From Thermincola carboxydiphila (GTDB taxonomy: Bacteria; Bacillota; Thermincolia; Thermincolales; UBA2595), in assembly GCA_016841725.1 (NCBI GenBank), contig JAENYP010000001.1, positions 372,001-436,000 of the forward strand: a stretch of 64,000 bases of DNA. Reading direction: 5' to 3'. Positions 17,188-26,641 of the stretch are shown one piece after another. Position 1 is the stretch's first letter. The number at the start of each line of letters is the position of its first letter. A model generated the notes under the pieces. That model was not told where the DNA came from and did not search any database. It saw only the letters and a program-made list of their open reading frames with translations. Both the position numbers and the translations under genes were made by a program.

Positions 17188-18582
17188 TCACTGTCTGATT
17201 ACCTTTTTCATAATTTCCCTGGCTATCGGCGCTGCCTCTGTGCCACCGGCGCCACCGTTCTCCACGATAACCGCCACGGCCACCTCAGAGTTTTCAGCGG
17301 GGGCAAATCCGATAAACCAGGCATGGGCGCTGCCGTGGGGGTTTTCAGCTGACCCGGTCTTCCCGGCAACCTGAACCCCCGGAATGGATGCTGCCCTCCC
17401 TGTCCCATTGGCTACAGCCGCAACCATGAGTTCCCTGATTATACCTGCTGTTTCTGCAGACACAGGGGTTAATATCTGCTCTGCCTTAAAAGACCTGATA
17501 ACCCCTCCCCCGGGACCCCTGACCTCGTCAACCAGGCTTGGTTTCATGACCTTGCCGCCATTTGCAACTGCAGCAGCCACTACTGCCATATTTAACGGAG
17601 TCACCAGGAGGCGTCCCTGGCCGATAGCAGTCTCTGCCAGCTCCAGTTCAGACATTTCCCCCGGTTCCGGAATCCGGCTCTGAGCCGCTGTTGTTTCCAA
17701 TGGCAGTTCCTTACCGATTCCAAAACTGTATGCTGCTGCCACAAATTTAGCGGCACCCAGTTCCATACCAAGGGAAGCAAAAACGTAGTTGCTGGAGCGA
17801 GCCATAGCTTCTGCCAGGCTTAGTTTGCCCTTTGCCTGACGGTCTTCAATCCGCCGCCCCTCCACCTCAATATACCCAGGCGCCTCAAAGGTCCGGCTGA
17901 CCGTATCCGGCTGTTCAGCAAGAATTCCTGCTGCTGTTACCACCTTCATAGTTGACCCCGGTGGATAGAGACCCTGAGCGGCCCGGTTCAGTAAAGGGCT
18001 GTCCGGATGTATCCTCAGGCTTTCCCATTGACTCTCTATCTGCCCCGGGTCAAAACCCGGTTTGCTCACCATCACCAATATCCTTCCGGTACCGGGTTCA
18101 AGGGCCACAACTGCCCCTTTCCGGTTCCCCAGCATGTCATAAGCTGTTTTCTGCAGTTCGGCGTCCAGGCTGAGTACAATGTCATTTCCGGGTTTACCTG
18201 TATCAAGCATATTCAAAGCCCAGGAACCATCACCGGCCAGACCGCTATCAAGGCCTAGCAGTTCTTGGTTATAAACTGCTTCCAGCCCCCAGCGACCCAG
18301 TTTGCGTGAGAGGTAACCGGTCACATTTCCTGTTATCTCCCCATACGGATAGACACGCTTTCCGGACTCTCCCGATATAATGGTTTCAGCCAGTACCCTG
18401 TCCCGGCTGTCACTGATCTTTCCCCTGAGTATCTTTTCTTCAAGTATCTGGAGCCTCCTGTTGCGTGGGTGATTAAGCAGTTCATCACTGCGAAATACCT
18501 GTAAGTATGTCATATAAACAATATTTATAAAAAACGCCGCCATTATGAGTCCGGCAACTACCACTATATTCCGGTTCATCAT
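17188..18582 (-). CDS. Class B penicillin-binding protein (transpeptidase)
   Basis: 464 residues, one N-terminal membrane helix (about 5-27) and a transpeptidase domain with all three active-site motifs: SXXK in PPGSTMKVV near residue 212, SXN in ARSSNYVF near 265 and KTG in VAGKTGSAE near 411. The region between helix and catalytic domain is short, as in mycobacterial PbpA. It crosslinks peptidoglycan in partnership with a SEDS glycosyltransferase, here the upstream ftsW/rodA-type gene 20 bases away. Its own stop is 10 bases before the kinase start. Confidence 0.92.
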   Translation of the reverse strand: MMNRNIVVVAGLIMAAFFINIVYMTYLQVFRSDELLNHPRNRRLQILEEKILRGKISDSRDRVLAETIISGESGKRVYPYGEITGNVTGYLSRKLGRWGLEAVYNQELLGLDSGLAGDGSWALNMLDTGKPGNDIVLSLDAELQKTAYDMLGNRKGAVVALEPGTGRILVMVSKPGFDPGQIESQWESLRIHPDSPLLNRAAQGLYPPGSTMKVVTAAGILAEQPDTVSRTFEAPGYIEVEGRRIEDRQAKGKLSLAEAMARSSNYVFASLGMELGAAKFVAAAYSFGIGKELPLETTAAQSRIPEPGEMSELELAETAIGQGRLLVTPLNMAVVAAAVANGGKVMKPSLVDEVRGPGGGVIRSFKAEQILTPVSAETAGIIRELMVAAVANGTGRAASIPGVQVAGKTGSAENPHGSAHAWFIGFAPAENSEVAVAVIVENGGAGGTEAAPIAREIMKKVIRQ

Positions 18583-18602
18583 TAATTTCAGTCCTCTTTT
18601 TT

Positions 18603-19874
18603 CTATCCTTCAGCTGATATCCTCATCAGCAGCCCAAGCATTATATAGCTGGAAACCAGGGAACTTCCGCCGTAACTGACAAAGGGAAGGGTCACCCCCG
18701 TCAGGGGCAGCAGTTTGGTTACTCCACCCACAATAACCAGAGTCTGAACAGCCAGCAGTGATGTCAATCCTGCAGCCAGCAGCGCCCCAAAACCTGTATG
18801 CGCAGCCAGCGAAATGCGAAAGCCCCGGTATATTATGAAGCAATAGATTATAAGTATTGCGATTGCCCCTGCCAGCCCTGTCTCCTCACTCCAGGCAGAA
18901 AAAACAAAATCTGTATGGACTGCCGGTATCAGGTTTGGCTGCCCCAGACCGATCCCGGTCCCATATGTTCCCCCAGAGCCGAGGGCAAACAGTGACTGGA
19001 TTATCTGATATCCCTTGCCTTCCATATCGGCCCAGGGATTCAGCCATATCGCAACCCTGACCCTGACATGACTGAAAAAGAAATAGCACAATGTTGCTCC
19101 CAGTCCAAAGAGAAAGCTGCCAAATAAAATGTAAGACCACCTTCCCGTTGATATATAAATCATAACCAGAAATGTCCCGAAGAAAATCAGCGCTGTTCCC
19201 AGGTCCTTCTGAAAAATCAGCAGCACCAGGGACAAACCCCACATAACCAGGAGCGGGCCGATGTACTGTACACCGGGGACAGGAATGCCCCAGAGGTTCC
19301 TGGTCCCCTCAGTAAGAACCTCTCTCTTTTCCTCAAGGTAACTGGCCAGGAAAATAACCAGGATAATCTTAACGATTTCCGAAGTCTGAAACCTTGCGAT
19401 ACCAAGGTCTATCCAGCTTCGCGCACCTCCGGCTTCCACCCCAAACAGTATTGTGGCCAGCAGCAGAATAAGCGCTGTAAATATATAAATATATTTATAA
19501 TCCTCAAGTCTTTTATAGTTTTGCAGCAGCCTGACCGTAGCCAGAAAAGCAGCCAGGCCTGCAAATAACCAAATGGACTGGCGCATGGCATAATCCGGCT
19601 CCAGCCTCAGTATCATCACCAGTCCAGCTGCACTCAGCATTGAGGTCAGTGGAAACAGAAACTGGTCACCCCGGAATCTCCATTTTTCCAGCAATAAATG
19701 GACCGCGATCAACCCGAAACTTACTATTGCCCCAAACAGGAGCGGCTGTTTAAAGCCTGCTGCCGCAAAAGTACCGTTTTCAGCTCCGAAAAGGCCGAGC
19801 AATCCCAGCCAGAGAAATAGGATAACATATATAAACAATGAACGCTCATTTTCACGTATTCCGTAAGCCATCAT
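18603..19874 (-). CDS. FtsW/RodA/SpoVE family SEDS glycosyltransferase
   Basis: 423 residues with about ten membrane helices. SEDS signatures are FQKDLGTALIFFG near residue 222, VHTDFVFSAWSEETG near 315 (the periplasmic loop with the catalytic-region acidic residues) and LPFVSYGGSSL near 394. It polymerises lipid II into glycan chains and pairs with the class B PBP encoded next. It could serve division, elongation or sporulation; operon context resembles rodA of the actinobacterial pknB locus. Two ATG codons in tandem (19874, 19871) follow GGGGGA. Confidence 0.93.
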   Translation of the reverse strand: MMAYGIRENERSLFIYVILFLWLGLLGLFGAENGTFAAAGFKQPLLFGAIVSFGLIAVHLLLEKWRFRGDQFLFPLTSMLSAAGLVMILRLEPDYAMRQSIWLFAGLAAFLATVRLLQNYKRLEDYKYIYIFTALILLLATILFGVEAGGARSWIDLGIARFQTSEIVKIILVIFLASYLEEKREVLTEGTRNLWGIPVPGVQYIGPLLVMWGLSLVLLIFQKDLGTALIFFGTFLVMIYISTGRWSYILFGSFLFGLGATLCYFFFSHVRVRVAIWLNPWADMEGKGYQIIQSLFALGSGGTYGTGIGLGQPNLIPAVHTDFVFSAWSEETGLAGAIAILIIYCFIIYRGFRISLAAHTGFGALLAAGLTSLLAVQTLVIVGGVTKLLPLTGVTLPFVSYGGSSLVSSYIMLGLLMRISAEG

Positions 19875-19887
19875 ATCAATCCCCCGG

Positions 19888-20610
19888 CTACTCTGCCTGG
19901 TAAAGTACTACTGTAATATTATCATCTCCGCCCCTGTCCAGGGCCTTGTCAATAAAATGCCTGGCGCTTGCTCCCAGGGTTTCCCCCTCACCGGCCATCT
20001 GCCCTATCTCTTCAAGGTTGACCATATTGGACAAACCGTCGGTACACAAAAGGATAATATCGTCTTTGATGACATTTTCTTTAACTATATCCACTTCCAC
20101 AGATGCAGCCGTACCGATTGCCCTTGTCAGCACGTTCTTCTGGGGATGGTTTTCAGCCTCCTCTTCGGTCAGGCTGCCGTTCATCAGCAGTTCATTGACC
20201 AGTGAATGGTCACTGGTCAGGAGTTTAATTACAGAACCCCGTACCAGATAAGCACGGGAATCCCCTACATGGGCAATATATATTTTTTCACCCCTAATCA
20301 GGGCTGCGGTAACGGTTGTCCCCATACCGCGGAAATTTTCCCTGTCTTTCTGAGCATATTCATATACTGTCGTATTAGCATGCCTGAAAGCCATTTGCAG
20401 AGCCTCGGCCGGGTCCTCCTCCAGGATAGCGCTGTTTTTCCGCAGATATCCTGAGATAGCATCAAGAGCCAGGTTACTGGCCACCTCACCTGCCTTGTGC
20501 CCCCCCATGCCGTCAGCCACTGCCAGCAGCTGCAGGTCATCACAGACACAGCAGTTATCTTCATTATTCTTTCTTACCAATCCGACATGGGACAGCTTAC
20601 TCCACTTCAT
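19888..20610 (-). CDS. prpC: PP2C-type Ser/Thr protein phosphatase
   Basis: 240 residues, typical of Stp1/PrpC. Metal-binding motifs are ADGMGGHKAGE near residue 32, HVGDSRAYL near 115, LLCTDGLSNM near 189 and RGGDDNITVV near 226. It dephosphorylates targets of the PASTA kinase five genes-lengths away in the same operon. Its ATG overlaps the end of the FHA gene upstream by 14 bases, so translation is coupled. Confidence 0.95.
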   Translation of the reverse strand: MKWSKLSHVGLVRKNNEDNCCVCDDLQLLAVADGMGGHKAGEVASNLALDAISGYLRKNSAILEEDPAEALQMAFRHANTTVYEYAQKDRENFRGMGTTVTAALIRGEKIYIAHVGDSRAYLVRGSVIKLLTSDHSLVNELLMNGSLTEEEAENHPQKNVLTRAIGTAASVEVDIVKENVIKDDIILLCTDGLSNMVNLEEIGQMAGEGETLGASARHFIDKALDRGGDDNITVVLYQAE

Positions 20611-21058
20611 ACTCCCACCTCACAAACTTAAAGGTTACCCCCGCAATAGCTATTGTATCACCATGCACCAGAGGAACTGATTCATTGACTCGTACACCAT
20701 TAATATATGTTCCATTTATGCTGTTTAAATCCTCCAAAAAAAATCCATCATCCTGAAAAATAATCCTGGCATGATTATGAGATGCAAATGAGCTTGTCAG
20801 CTTTATATTATTATGGCTGCCCCTGCCCAGATGGGTTTGCCTGTCCAGGTAAATAACCTCACCCTGTTTCAGAGACGGGTCATTGCTGCCGGTAACTACC
20901 AGTTCCGCCCCGCTGGATGTCCGGGAGGCTTCGGCCTGACCAAAGACCCTATTCCCCCGGTGCCGCAGGTCAGTCACTATAAAATAAAATACTCTCAATA
21001 AAAAAAGATATATAATTGCCAAAGTAGCAAATTTGATTATCAAAAGAATAGCCTTCAT
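20597..21058 (-). CDS. Membrane-anchored FHA domain protein (FhaB-like)
   Basis: 153 residues: an N-terminal membrane helix (about 2-28), a linker, then one FHA domain (about 72-148) with GRGSHNNIKL, SFASHNHARI and LNSINGTYING, where Arg, Ser, His and Asn form the phosphothreonine pocket. It probably docks phosphorylated proteins made by the kinase of the same operon. Mycobacterial FhaB (FipA) has the same architecture and gene position and links phosphorylation to division; that parallel is inferred. Confidence 0.9.
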   Translation of the reverse strand: MKAILLIIKFATLAIIYLFLLRVFYFIVTDLRHRGNRVFGQAEASRTSSGAELVVTGSNDPSLKQGEVIYLDRQTHLGRGSHNNIKLTSSFASHNHARIIFQDDGFFLEDLNSINGTYINGVRVNESVPLVHGDTIAIAGVTFKFVRWEYEVE

Positions 21059-21061
21059 AAA

Positions 21062-21892
21062 TTACACCAGCCTGAATTCAAGGAATGTTGTCCCCATCCT
21101 GATGCGGTCCCCGTCTGCCAGTTTCTTCTTGCTGATGCGGATCCCATTTACGAAAGTGCCATTGGTGCTTCCCAGGTCGGTAATGAAAAAGCTCCCCTCC
21201 AGGTAGTCAATAGATGCATGAACCCTGGATATATTGGAGTCTTCAAGTGGGATATCACTGGTTCTCCGCCTCCCCATGATAACTCCCTGCTCACTGAGAG
21301 GGAATTTCCTATGCTCCCGGGTGCCGGCTTTTTGTTCCAGCAAAGCCCTGGGCCGCGCTGTCACGGCAGCCTTCCCGGTAAGGGTGTCCTGCCCCCTCCC
21401 CGCTGGAGCCGGTTCATAAAACTTACTTTTATCAACTATAATAGTCAAGTCAGAAAACTTACCAGGCTGCTCCTCCACGATTCCTGCAGGCACAGGCGGC
21501 GCTTTTGGGGAAGTTCCGGGCACTTCCTCGGAAAAAGAGCTGTGAACAGCTATATTCCCAAGCTGCAGGCTTTTATCAAGTTCAAAGGTGACTGTGATTT
21601 CGCCTACTATATTATAGTCCCTGCTCTGCACCTTCTGCTGCGCAAATTCCCGCAGCTCACTGGCCAGGGCCTGTCTTACGGGGGCAACGGTTTTCCAGTC
21701 CTCATCCCCCAAAAGCACCTTAAATTCATTGGGCACATAAACCTTGGAAATACTGACATTTTTATGGTCCCGCATTTCCCTCATGATGAGCTTGGCAATC
21801 TCAGCAGGCTGGATATGGTCAGCAAACTTGGTTTTAAAAAAGCCCTCTATGTATTTTTCTGAAATTTTCTCCAGCTTATTGAAGAAACCCAT
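21062..21892 (-). CDS. DUF3662 and FHA domain protein (FhaA-like)
   Basis: 276 residues from ATG 21892, where the family-typical MGFFNKLEKISEKYIEGFF begins; an in-frame upstream extension to 22057 overlaps rlmN and is rejected. The N-terminal DUF3662 domain (about 1-120) precedes a linker and a C-terminal FHA domain (about 195-275) with MGRRRTSDIPL, SNISRVHASI and DLGSTNGTFVNG. FhaA in mycobacteria binds phosphorylated MurJ (MviN); here the partner is unknown. It overlaps the rlmN stop by 17 bases and lies three bases from the second FHA gene. Confidence 0.9.
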   Translation of the reverse strand: MGFFNKLEKISEKYIEGFFKTKFADHIQPAEIAKLIMREMRDHKNVSISKVYVPNEFKVLLGDEDWKTVAPVRQALASELREFAQQKVQSRDYNIVGEITVTFELDKSLQLGNIAVHSSFSEEVPGTSPKAPPVPAGIVEEQPGKFSDLTIIVDKSKFYEPAPAGRGQDTLTGKAAVTARPRALLEQKAGTREHRKFPLSEQGVIMGRRRTSDIPLEDSNISRVHASIDYLEGSFFITDLGSTNGTFVNGIRISKKKLADGDRIRMGTTFLEFRLV

Positions 21893-22943
21893 TAGGCCAC
21901 CTCCATTCTTTAACCGCCCGGCGTCGGAGCTGGCCGCAGGCGGCATCAATGTCTGCCCCTTTTTCCCGGCGGACAGTAGCCGGTATGCCTGCTCCCTCAA
22001 GAATCTGCCTGAATTTTTGCACCCTTTCCCGGTCTGACTGCCGGTAGTCACGTTCATCCACCCTGTTTAAGGGGATCAGGTTTACATGACAGAGCATGCC
22101 CCGGAGGAGCCTGACCAGTTCCTCTGCCTGACCGGCAGAATCATTTACCCCCTGAATGAGGGCATATTCAAAGGTTACCCTGCGGTTAGTCACCGAGATA
22201 TATTCCCGACAGGCTTCCATAAGCTCCCTGACAGGGTATTTCCTGTTGACAGGCATCATCGTATCACGCAACAGGTCATTGGGAGCATGCAGGGAAACAG
22301 ACAGGGTAATCTGCAGGTCAAAGGCCGCAAGCTTCCTGATTCCGGGAACCACTCCACAGGTTGATAAGGTGATATGCCTGGCCCCGATATGGAGCCCTGA
22401 GGCTGCAGTGACCATGGTAATAAATTTCAGCACATGGTCCAGGTTATCCATTGGTTCACCTGAACCCATAATTACTATGCTGCTTATCCTTTCACCGGTA
22501 TCATTCTGAATGCCGGTAACCTGAGCATAGATCTCCCCCGGGGTCAGGTTTCTTACCAAACCTCCCATTGTTGAGGCACAGAAACCGCACCCCATCCGGC
22601 AGCCCACCTGGGTGGAAACACAAACACTGTTACCATAGTCATGTGGTAAAAGGACACTCTCCACAGACTCGCTATCGCGAAGTCCAAAGAGAAATTTTAC
22701 TGTCCCATCCTTAGACTCCTGCCTGGCAAGGACTTCAAGGTTCCCCGGAGTCGCTAAAGATTGCAGCTTCTCCCTTAACTCCAGAGAAAGGTCGGTCATC
22801 TCCTCAAACCGGCTGACTCCCTTCTGATGAACCCATTTGTATATCTGGGCAGCCCTATACCTGGGTTCACCAAGCCCGGCCACCAGTTCCCCGGTCTCCT
22901 CGATACTCAGATCCAACAGGTTTATAGTTTTGTTATCGTTCAT
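21876..22943 (-). CDS. rlmN: 23S rRNA (adenine2503-C2)-methyltransferase
   Basis: 355 residues, radical-SAM enzyme that methylates A2503 in 23S rRNA and A37 in some tRNAs. The cluster motif CRMGCGFCAST is near residue 114, GSGEPMDN near 158, and the cysteines that form the methyl-carrier intermediate are seen in the cluster region and in the C-terminal DAACGQLRRR. I prefer ATG 22943 (GGTGA six bases upstream) over the GTG at 22952. The gene lies between rsmB and the FHA/kinase operon with minimal spacing. Confidence 0.96.
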   Translation of the reverse strand: MNDNKTINLLDLSIEETGELVAGLGEPRYRAAQIYKWVHQKGVSRFEEMTDLSLELREKLQSLATPGNLEVLARQESKDGTVKFLFGLRDSESVESVLLPHDYGNSVCVSTQVGCRMGCGFCASTMGGLVRNLTPGEIYAQVTGIQNDTGERISSIVIMGSGEPMDNLDHVLKFITMVTAASGLHIGARHITLSTCGVVPGIRKLAAFDLQITLSVSLHAPNDLLRDTMMPVNRKYPVRELMEACREYISVTNRRVTFEYALIQGVNDSAGQAEELVRLLRGMLCHVNLIPLNRVDERDYRQSDRERVQKFRQILEGAGIPATVRREKGADIDAACGQLRRRAVKEWRWPNGFLQ

Positions 22944-22958
22944 CGTAATCACCGGCTG

Positions 22959-24323
22959 TCACTTCTGCTTTCTCATGCGGCTGATAAAAAACCCGTCAGT
23001 ACCATGGATATGCGGTAAAAACTGGACATATCCCAGTTCCATGGTGTCAGTGCCCTTAATATTGCTTAAAACTGCAGGCAGAAAATCTGCCAGGCTTTCC
23101 AGCTGAAATTGACCATGGGTATCGAGAAATTCCCTCACTGTATTGATGTTCTCCTCAGGTGTGATGGTACAGGTACTGTAAACCAGGACACCACCCGGTT
23201 TCAGGCATCTGGCTGAACTCTGCAGAATTTTCACCTGCAGGTCATGTAGCTGGGTAATCTGCCCCGGTTCCTTCCTCCACCTGATTTCGGGGCGCCGCCT
23301 GAGGACCCCCAGTCCCGAGCAGGGAGCATCCACGAGAATATAGTCAGCTTCCCCGGCAAACCGGCTGTCAAGGTCTGTGGCATCGTGCACCACAGGATTA
23401 ATAATGGTTATCCCCAGCCGGGCGGCGTTTTCCTCAATAAGCTTTATTTTGTGAGGATGGACATCAACACTAATAATCTGCCCTTTGTCATCCATTAACT
23501 GGGCCAGGTGAGCCGATTTCCCCCCGGGAGCGCTGCAGGCATCAATCACCAGGCTTCCCGGTTCAGGGCTTAAGGTATGCCCTACCAGAGTTGAGCTCTC
23601 ATCCTGAACCATGAACAGCCCTGACCTGTGAGCGGCCAGACTGCCTACAGAGCGGAATCCCTCAATAATCAGGGTTTCTGCCGCATAATCCCCGGGTGTT
23701 GCCTGCACCCCTTCTGTTTTCAGTAATTTCTGCAGTTCCTCCCTGGTGGTTTTCAGGGTGTTGGTGCGCACTGCATTTGGAGGAATCTCATTATTGGCCC
23801 GGCAGAGTTCCTCAGCCCCGGCAGCGCCAAACTCATCTACCCACCTGCCCACAAGCCATTCGGGATGGGAATACCTGACTGCAATCCCCTTGACAGGGTC
23901 CCGGACAATATCAGGAAATTCCAGGTTGTCCCTGCTTCGGGCCACATTCCGGAGAACCCCGTTAACCAGTTTGACGGTTCCGGGATGCCCATAGTTCTTG
24001 GCCAGGTTGGTTGATTCATTACAGGCTGCCGAATCGGGAACCTTTTCCAGATAGAGTATCTGGTAGACACCCATGCGCAGTATATTCCTTATCCATGCCG
24101 GAAGCGTTTCCAAAGGCTTTTTCAGAAACCTGCCCAGCACCCAGTCAATAGTCCCCAGGTGCCTCAAAGTTCCATAAACAAGTTCGGTAATAAAGCCCCG
24201 GTCAGTCTTTTCCGGCTGGTATCTTTCAAGGATGCCGTTAAGGGCAATATTTGAATATGCCCCATCATTGTCAACTGCATATAATACTTCCAGAGCCATA
24301 CTGCGGGCTGATTTCTTTTTCAA
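22959..24323 (-). CDS. rsmB: 16S rRNA (cytosine967-C5)-methyltransferase
   Basis: 454 residues. An N-terminal NusB-like RNA-binding domain (about 1-140) is fused to a SAM methyltransferase: DACSAPGGKSAHLAQ near residue 266, VDAPCSGLGVLRRRPE near 335 and STCTITPEEN near 393. The two Cys in PCSG and STCT are the release and catalytic nucleophiles. The start is TTG 24323 with AAGGGAAG upstream. It follows the yugP-like gene across 89 bases that hold a 23-bp tandem repeat. Confidence 0.95.
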   Translation of the reverse strand: MKKKSARSMALEVLYAVDNDGAYSNIALNGILERYQPEKTDRGFITELVYGTLRHLGTIDWVLGRFLKKPLETLPAWIRNILRMGVYQILYLEKVPDSAACNESTNLAKNYGHPGTVKLVNGVLRNVARSRDNLEFPDIVRDPVKGIAVRYSHPEWLVGRWVDEFGAAGAEELCRANNEIPPNAVRTNTLKTTREELQKLLKTEGVQATPGDYAAETLIIEGFRSVGSLAAHRSGLFMVQDESSTLVGHTLSPEPGSLVIDACSAPGGKSAHLAQLMDDKGQIISVDVHPHKIKLIEENAARLGITIINPVVHDATDLDSRFAGEADYILVDAPCSGLGVLRRRPEIRWRKEPGQITQLHDLQVKILQSSARCLKPGGVLVYSTCTITPEENINTVREFLDTHGQFQLESLADFLPAVLSNIKGTDTMELGYVQFLPHIHGTDGFFISRMRKQK

Positions 24324-24365
24324 ACTGATCTTCCCTTCTGCTTACGTCCTGTCACTGTTTCCTGG

Positions 24366-24411
24366 ATTGATTTGTTCTTGCACCCTGCAGCGATTTGTCC
24401 TTGCACCCTGC
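24366..24411. repeat. 23-bp tandem duplication directly after the yugP stop
   Basis: Units at 24366-24388 and 24389-24411 agree at 19-20 of 23 positions (shared TTTGT and CTTGCACCCTGC). The array begins one base beyond the stop codon at 24413-24415 and fills half of the gap to rsmB. Confidence 0.85.
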
Positions 24412-24412
24412 C

Positions 24413-25114
24413 TTAATCGTCCCGGCGTCCAAACATGCCGGATAACAGGAGCAGCCGCACCAGCTGCAGCAGGCTCATAAGCACTGCAGCCACATAAGTA
24501 AGGGCAGCGGCATTGAGGACCTTTTTGGCCCCTCCCGCCTCTCCGGCAGAGATGTATCCTCCCCGTTCCAGGCCTGCGAGGGCGCGGCTGCTGGCATTGA
24601 ACTCCACCGGCAGGGTGACTATCTGAAACAGGACCACTGCAGTAAACAGGTATATTCCTGCAGTTAACAGCCATCCGGTCTGAAAAATAAGCCCGATAAA
24701 AAATACCGGGAAAGCCATGGTGGAACCAAGCTGGGCCACCGGAACCAGATTCGCCCTGATGTTCAGGGGCAGGTAGCCATTGTGATGCTGCATGGCATGG
24801 CCTGTTTCATGGGCAGCCACACCAAGGGAGGCCAGTGATGATCCGTTATAAACCTCCTGACTCAGCCTGAGAACTTTCTTCCTGGGGTCATAATGATCTG
24901 AAAGGTGGCCGCCTGTCTGTTCAATAGTGACGTCATGGATACGGGCCTCTTCCAGCAGTTTTTTGGCAACCTGGGCCCCGGTATAACCGGAAGCGGCCCT
25001 AACCCTCAGATACCGGGCAAAAGTACTCTTGACCTTAAACTGGGCATACATTGCCAGTATCAGTCCCGGTATCAGAATAAGCATCGTAGGCTCAAAGAAT
25101 AAAAAAGGAAACAT
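24413..25114 (-). CDS. YugP-like membrane zinc metallopeptidase
   Basis: 233 residues, the Zn-dependent neutral protease (YugP) family. The gluzincin motif HETGHAMQH is near residue 111, preceded by SLASLGVAA. Membrane segments surround it: an N-terminal helix (about 8-24), two near 125-185 and one near the C-terminus (about 210-228). Function is unproven in bacteria. It is located between fmt and rsmB in a def-fmt-yugP-rsmB order that is conserved in many Clostridia, and is probably cotranscribed with them. The frame ends GMFGRRDD. Confidence 0.88.
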   Translation of the reverse strand: MFPFLFFEPTMLILIPGLILAMYAQFKVKSTFARYLRVRAASGYTGAQVAKKLLEEARIHDVTIEQTGGHLSDHYDPRKKVLRLSQEVYNGSSLASLGVAAHETGHAMQHHNGYLPLNIRANLVPVAQLGSTMAFPVFFIGLIFQTGWLLTAGIYLFTAVVLFQIVTLPVEFNASSRALAGLERGGYISAGEAGGAKKVLNAAALTYVAAVLMSLLQLVRLLLLSGMFGRRDD

Positions 25115-25139
25115 TCGCCAACCTCCTACTCAGTAGTAT

Positions 25140-26099
25140 CTAGTCCAGGAATAAGCCCTTGGTGACATTGTGCCCGTGGACAAAATCCGCTGCCTTCATC
25201 CTCCGGTTTCCCTGCAGCTGCAGGTCGGTTACTGCCAGGCAGCCATTGCCGGTAGCCACCGCAAACCCGACTTCAGGTATAATTCCAAGTACTTCCCCGG
25301 GCTGATGTCCGGAAAATTCAGGTATGGGACCCGGAATCCTGTCAATTGTACAGGCCTGGGTTCCCCAGACTTTAAGGATCTTATCCCCGAGCAGGGTATA
25401 GGCTCCGGGCCAGGGATTCAGGCCCCTGACCAGATTGAATATCTCAACAGAACTCCTGGTCCAGTCAATCTTTTCAATTTCTTTTGTCAACAGCGGTGCA
25501 TAGCTGGAAGAGGTATTATCCTGCGGAACCCTCTCAGCCTTCCCTGATTCTATCCGGTTTATTGCCTCTGCCAGCAATTCTGCCCCCATTTCCGCCAGTT
25601 TATCATGGACCGTTCCCGTGGTGTCCTCAGGCGCAACCGGAACCTTTCCCATCAGAATCATATCACCGGTATCAAGTCCCACATCCATCTGCATTATCGT
25701 GACCCCGGTCTCACTTTCACCATTAATCACTGCCCAGTGAATAGGCGCAGCCCCGCGATATTTTGGCAGCAGTGAAGCATGGACATTAATACACCCATAC
25801 CGGGGAATTTCAAGTATTTCTTTGGAAAGCAGCTGTCCAAATGCCACAACCACAATAATATCAGGTGACAACTGCCTCAACCCGGCAACACATTCCGGTG
25901 TTTTAATTTTTTCCGGCTGCCAAACCCTTAAACCGGCTTCCAGGGCAGCCTTTTTTACAGGAGGGGGGGTAAGCCTGTGTCCCCTGCCCTTAGGCCTATC
26001 CGGCTGGGTCACCACTGTTATAATTTCATGGCCCGAATCCTTTAGCGCCTTCAGACACGGGACAGCAAAGTCCGGTGTCCCCATGAATACTATTCGCAT
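25140..26099 (-). CDS. fmt: Methionyl-tRNA formyltransferase
   Basis: 319 residues. It transfers formyl from 10-formyl-THF to initiator Met-tRNA. Signature segments are MGTPDFAVPCL near residue 6, the catalytic Asn-His-Asp region NVHASLLPKYRGAAPIHWAV near 107-126 and TGVTIMQMDVGLDTGD near 133. The C-terminal tRNA-binding domain covers about 205-319. ATG 26099 has GTGAGGTAA upstream. It follows def by 59 bases, and the pair acts on the same N-terminal formyl group. Confidence 0.97.
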   Translation of the reverse strand: MRIVFMGTPDFAVPCLKALKDSGHEIITVVTQPDRPKGRGHRLTPPPVKKAALEAGLRVWQPEKIKTPECVAGLRQLSPDIIVVVAFGQLLSKEILEIPRYGCINVHASLLPKYRGAAPIHWAVINGESETGVTIMQMDVGLDTGDMILMGKVPVAPEDTTGTVHDKLAEMGAELLAEAINRIESGKAERVPQDNTSSSYAPLLTKEIEKIDWTRSSVEIFNLVRGLNPWPGAYTLLGDKILKVWGTQACTIDRIPGPIPEFSGHQPGEVLGIIPEVGFAVATGNGCLAVTDLQLQGNRRMKAADFVHGHNVTKGLFLD

Positions 26100-26158
26100 G
26101 CTGATTACCTCACTTTAATTCGCTTCCGGCATTAAACCTGTCGGGAGTTGGAATTGTA

Positions 26159-26611
26159 TTAGGTTTTCTTGATATTCTGTGCTTTGTCAACAAACAGAAT
26201 CCCTTCCAGGTGGTCTATCTCATGTTGGAAGGCACGGGCTAAAAGCCCCTCACCCTCATATTCCCTTTCCCGGCCTTCCCTGTCCAGTGCCCTGACTGTA
26301 ACTCTTGCTGCCCGCTGCACTTCTCCGCTGATCCCGGGAATACTGAGACAACCCTCAAATTCTGTGTCCATGCCCTCTTGCCTGATAACTTCCGGATTTA
26401 TCAGCTCAATAAGACCATCACCCGCATCCACCACTACAATCCTTTTGGATACACCAACCTGAGGAGCTGCCAGCCCGACACCCCTGGCTTCATACATGGT
26501 ACTTGCCATATTCTCCAGCAGTTTAATCACATTAGGTGTTATCTTGGGTACCGGACGTGCTTTCTCCCTTAATACCGGCTCACCTATCTCCACAATTCTA
26601 TATACCGCCAT
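26159..26611 (-). CDS. def: Peptide deformylase
   Basis: 150 residues, the short type found in many Clostridia. All three catalytic motifs are intact: [10 protein letters not shown] near residue 45, EGCLSIPG near 88 (Cys metal ligand) and [12 protein letters not shown] near 129 (two His ligands and Glu). It removes the formyl group from nascent proteins. ATG 26611 is preceded by GGAGGTAGAGCG. It stands between priA and fmt. Confidence 0.97.
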   Translation of the reverse strand: MAVYRIVEIGEPVLREKARPVPKITPNVIKLLENMASTMYEARGVGLAAPQVGVSKRIVVVDAGDGLIELINPEVIRQEGMDTEFEGCLSIPGISGEVQRAARVTVRALDREGREREYEGEGLLARAFQHEIDHLEGILFVDKAQNIKKT

Positions 26612-26641
26612 CGCTCTACCTCCTTATGTATAAGCAACATG

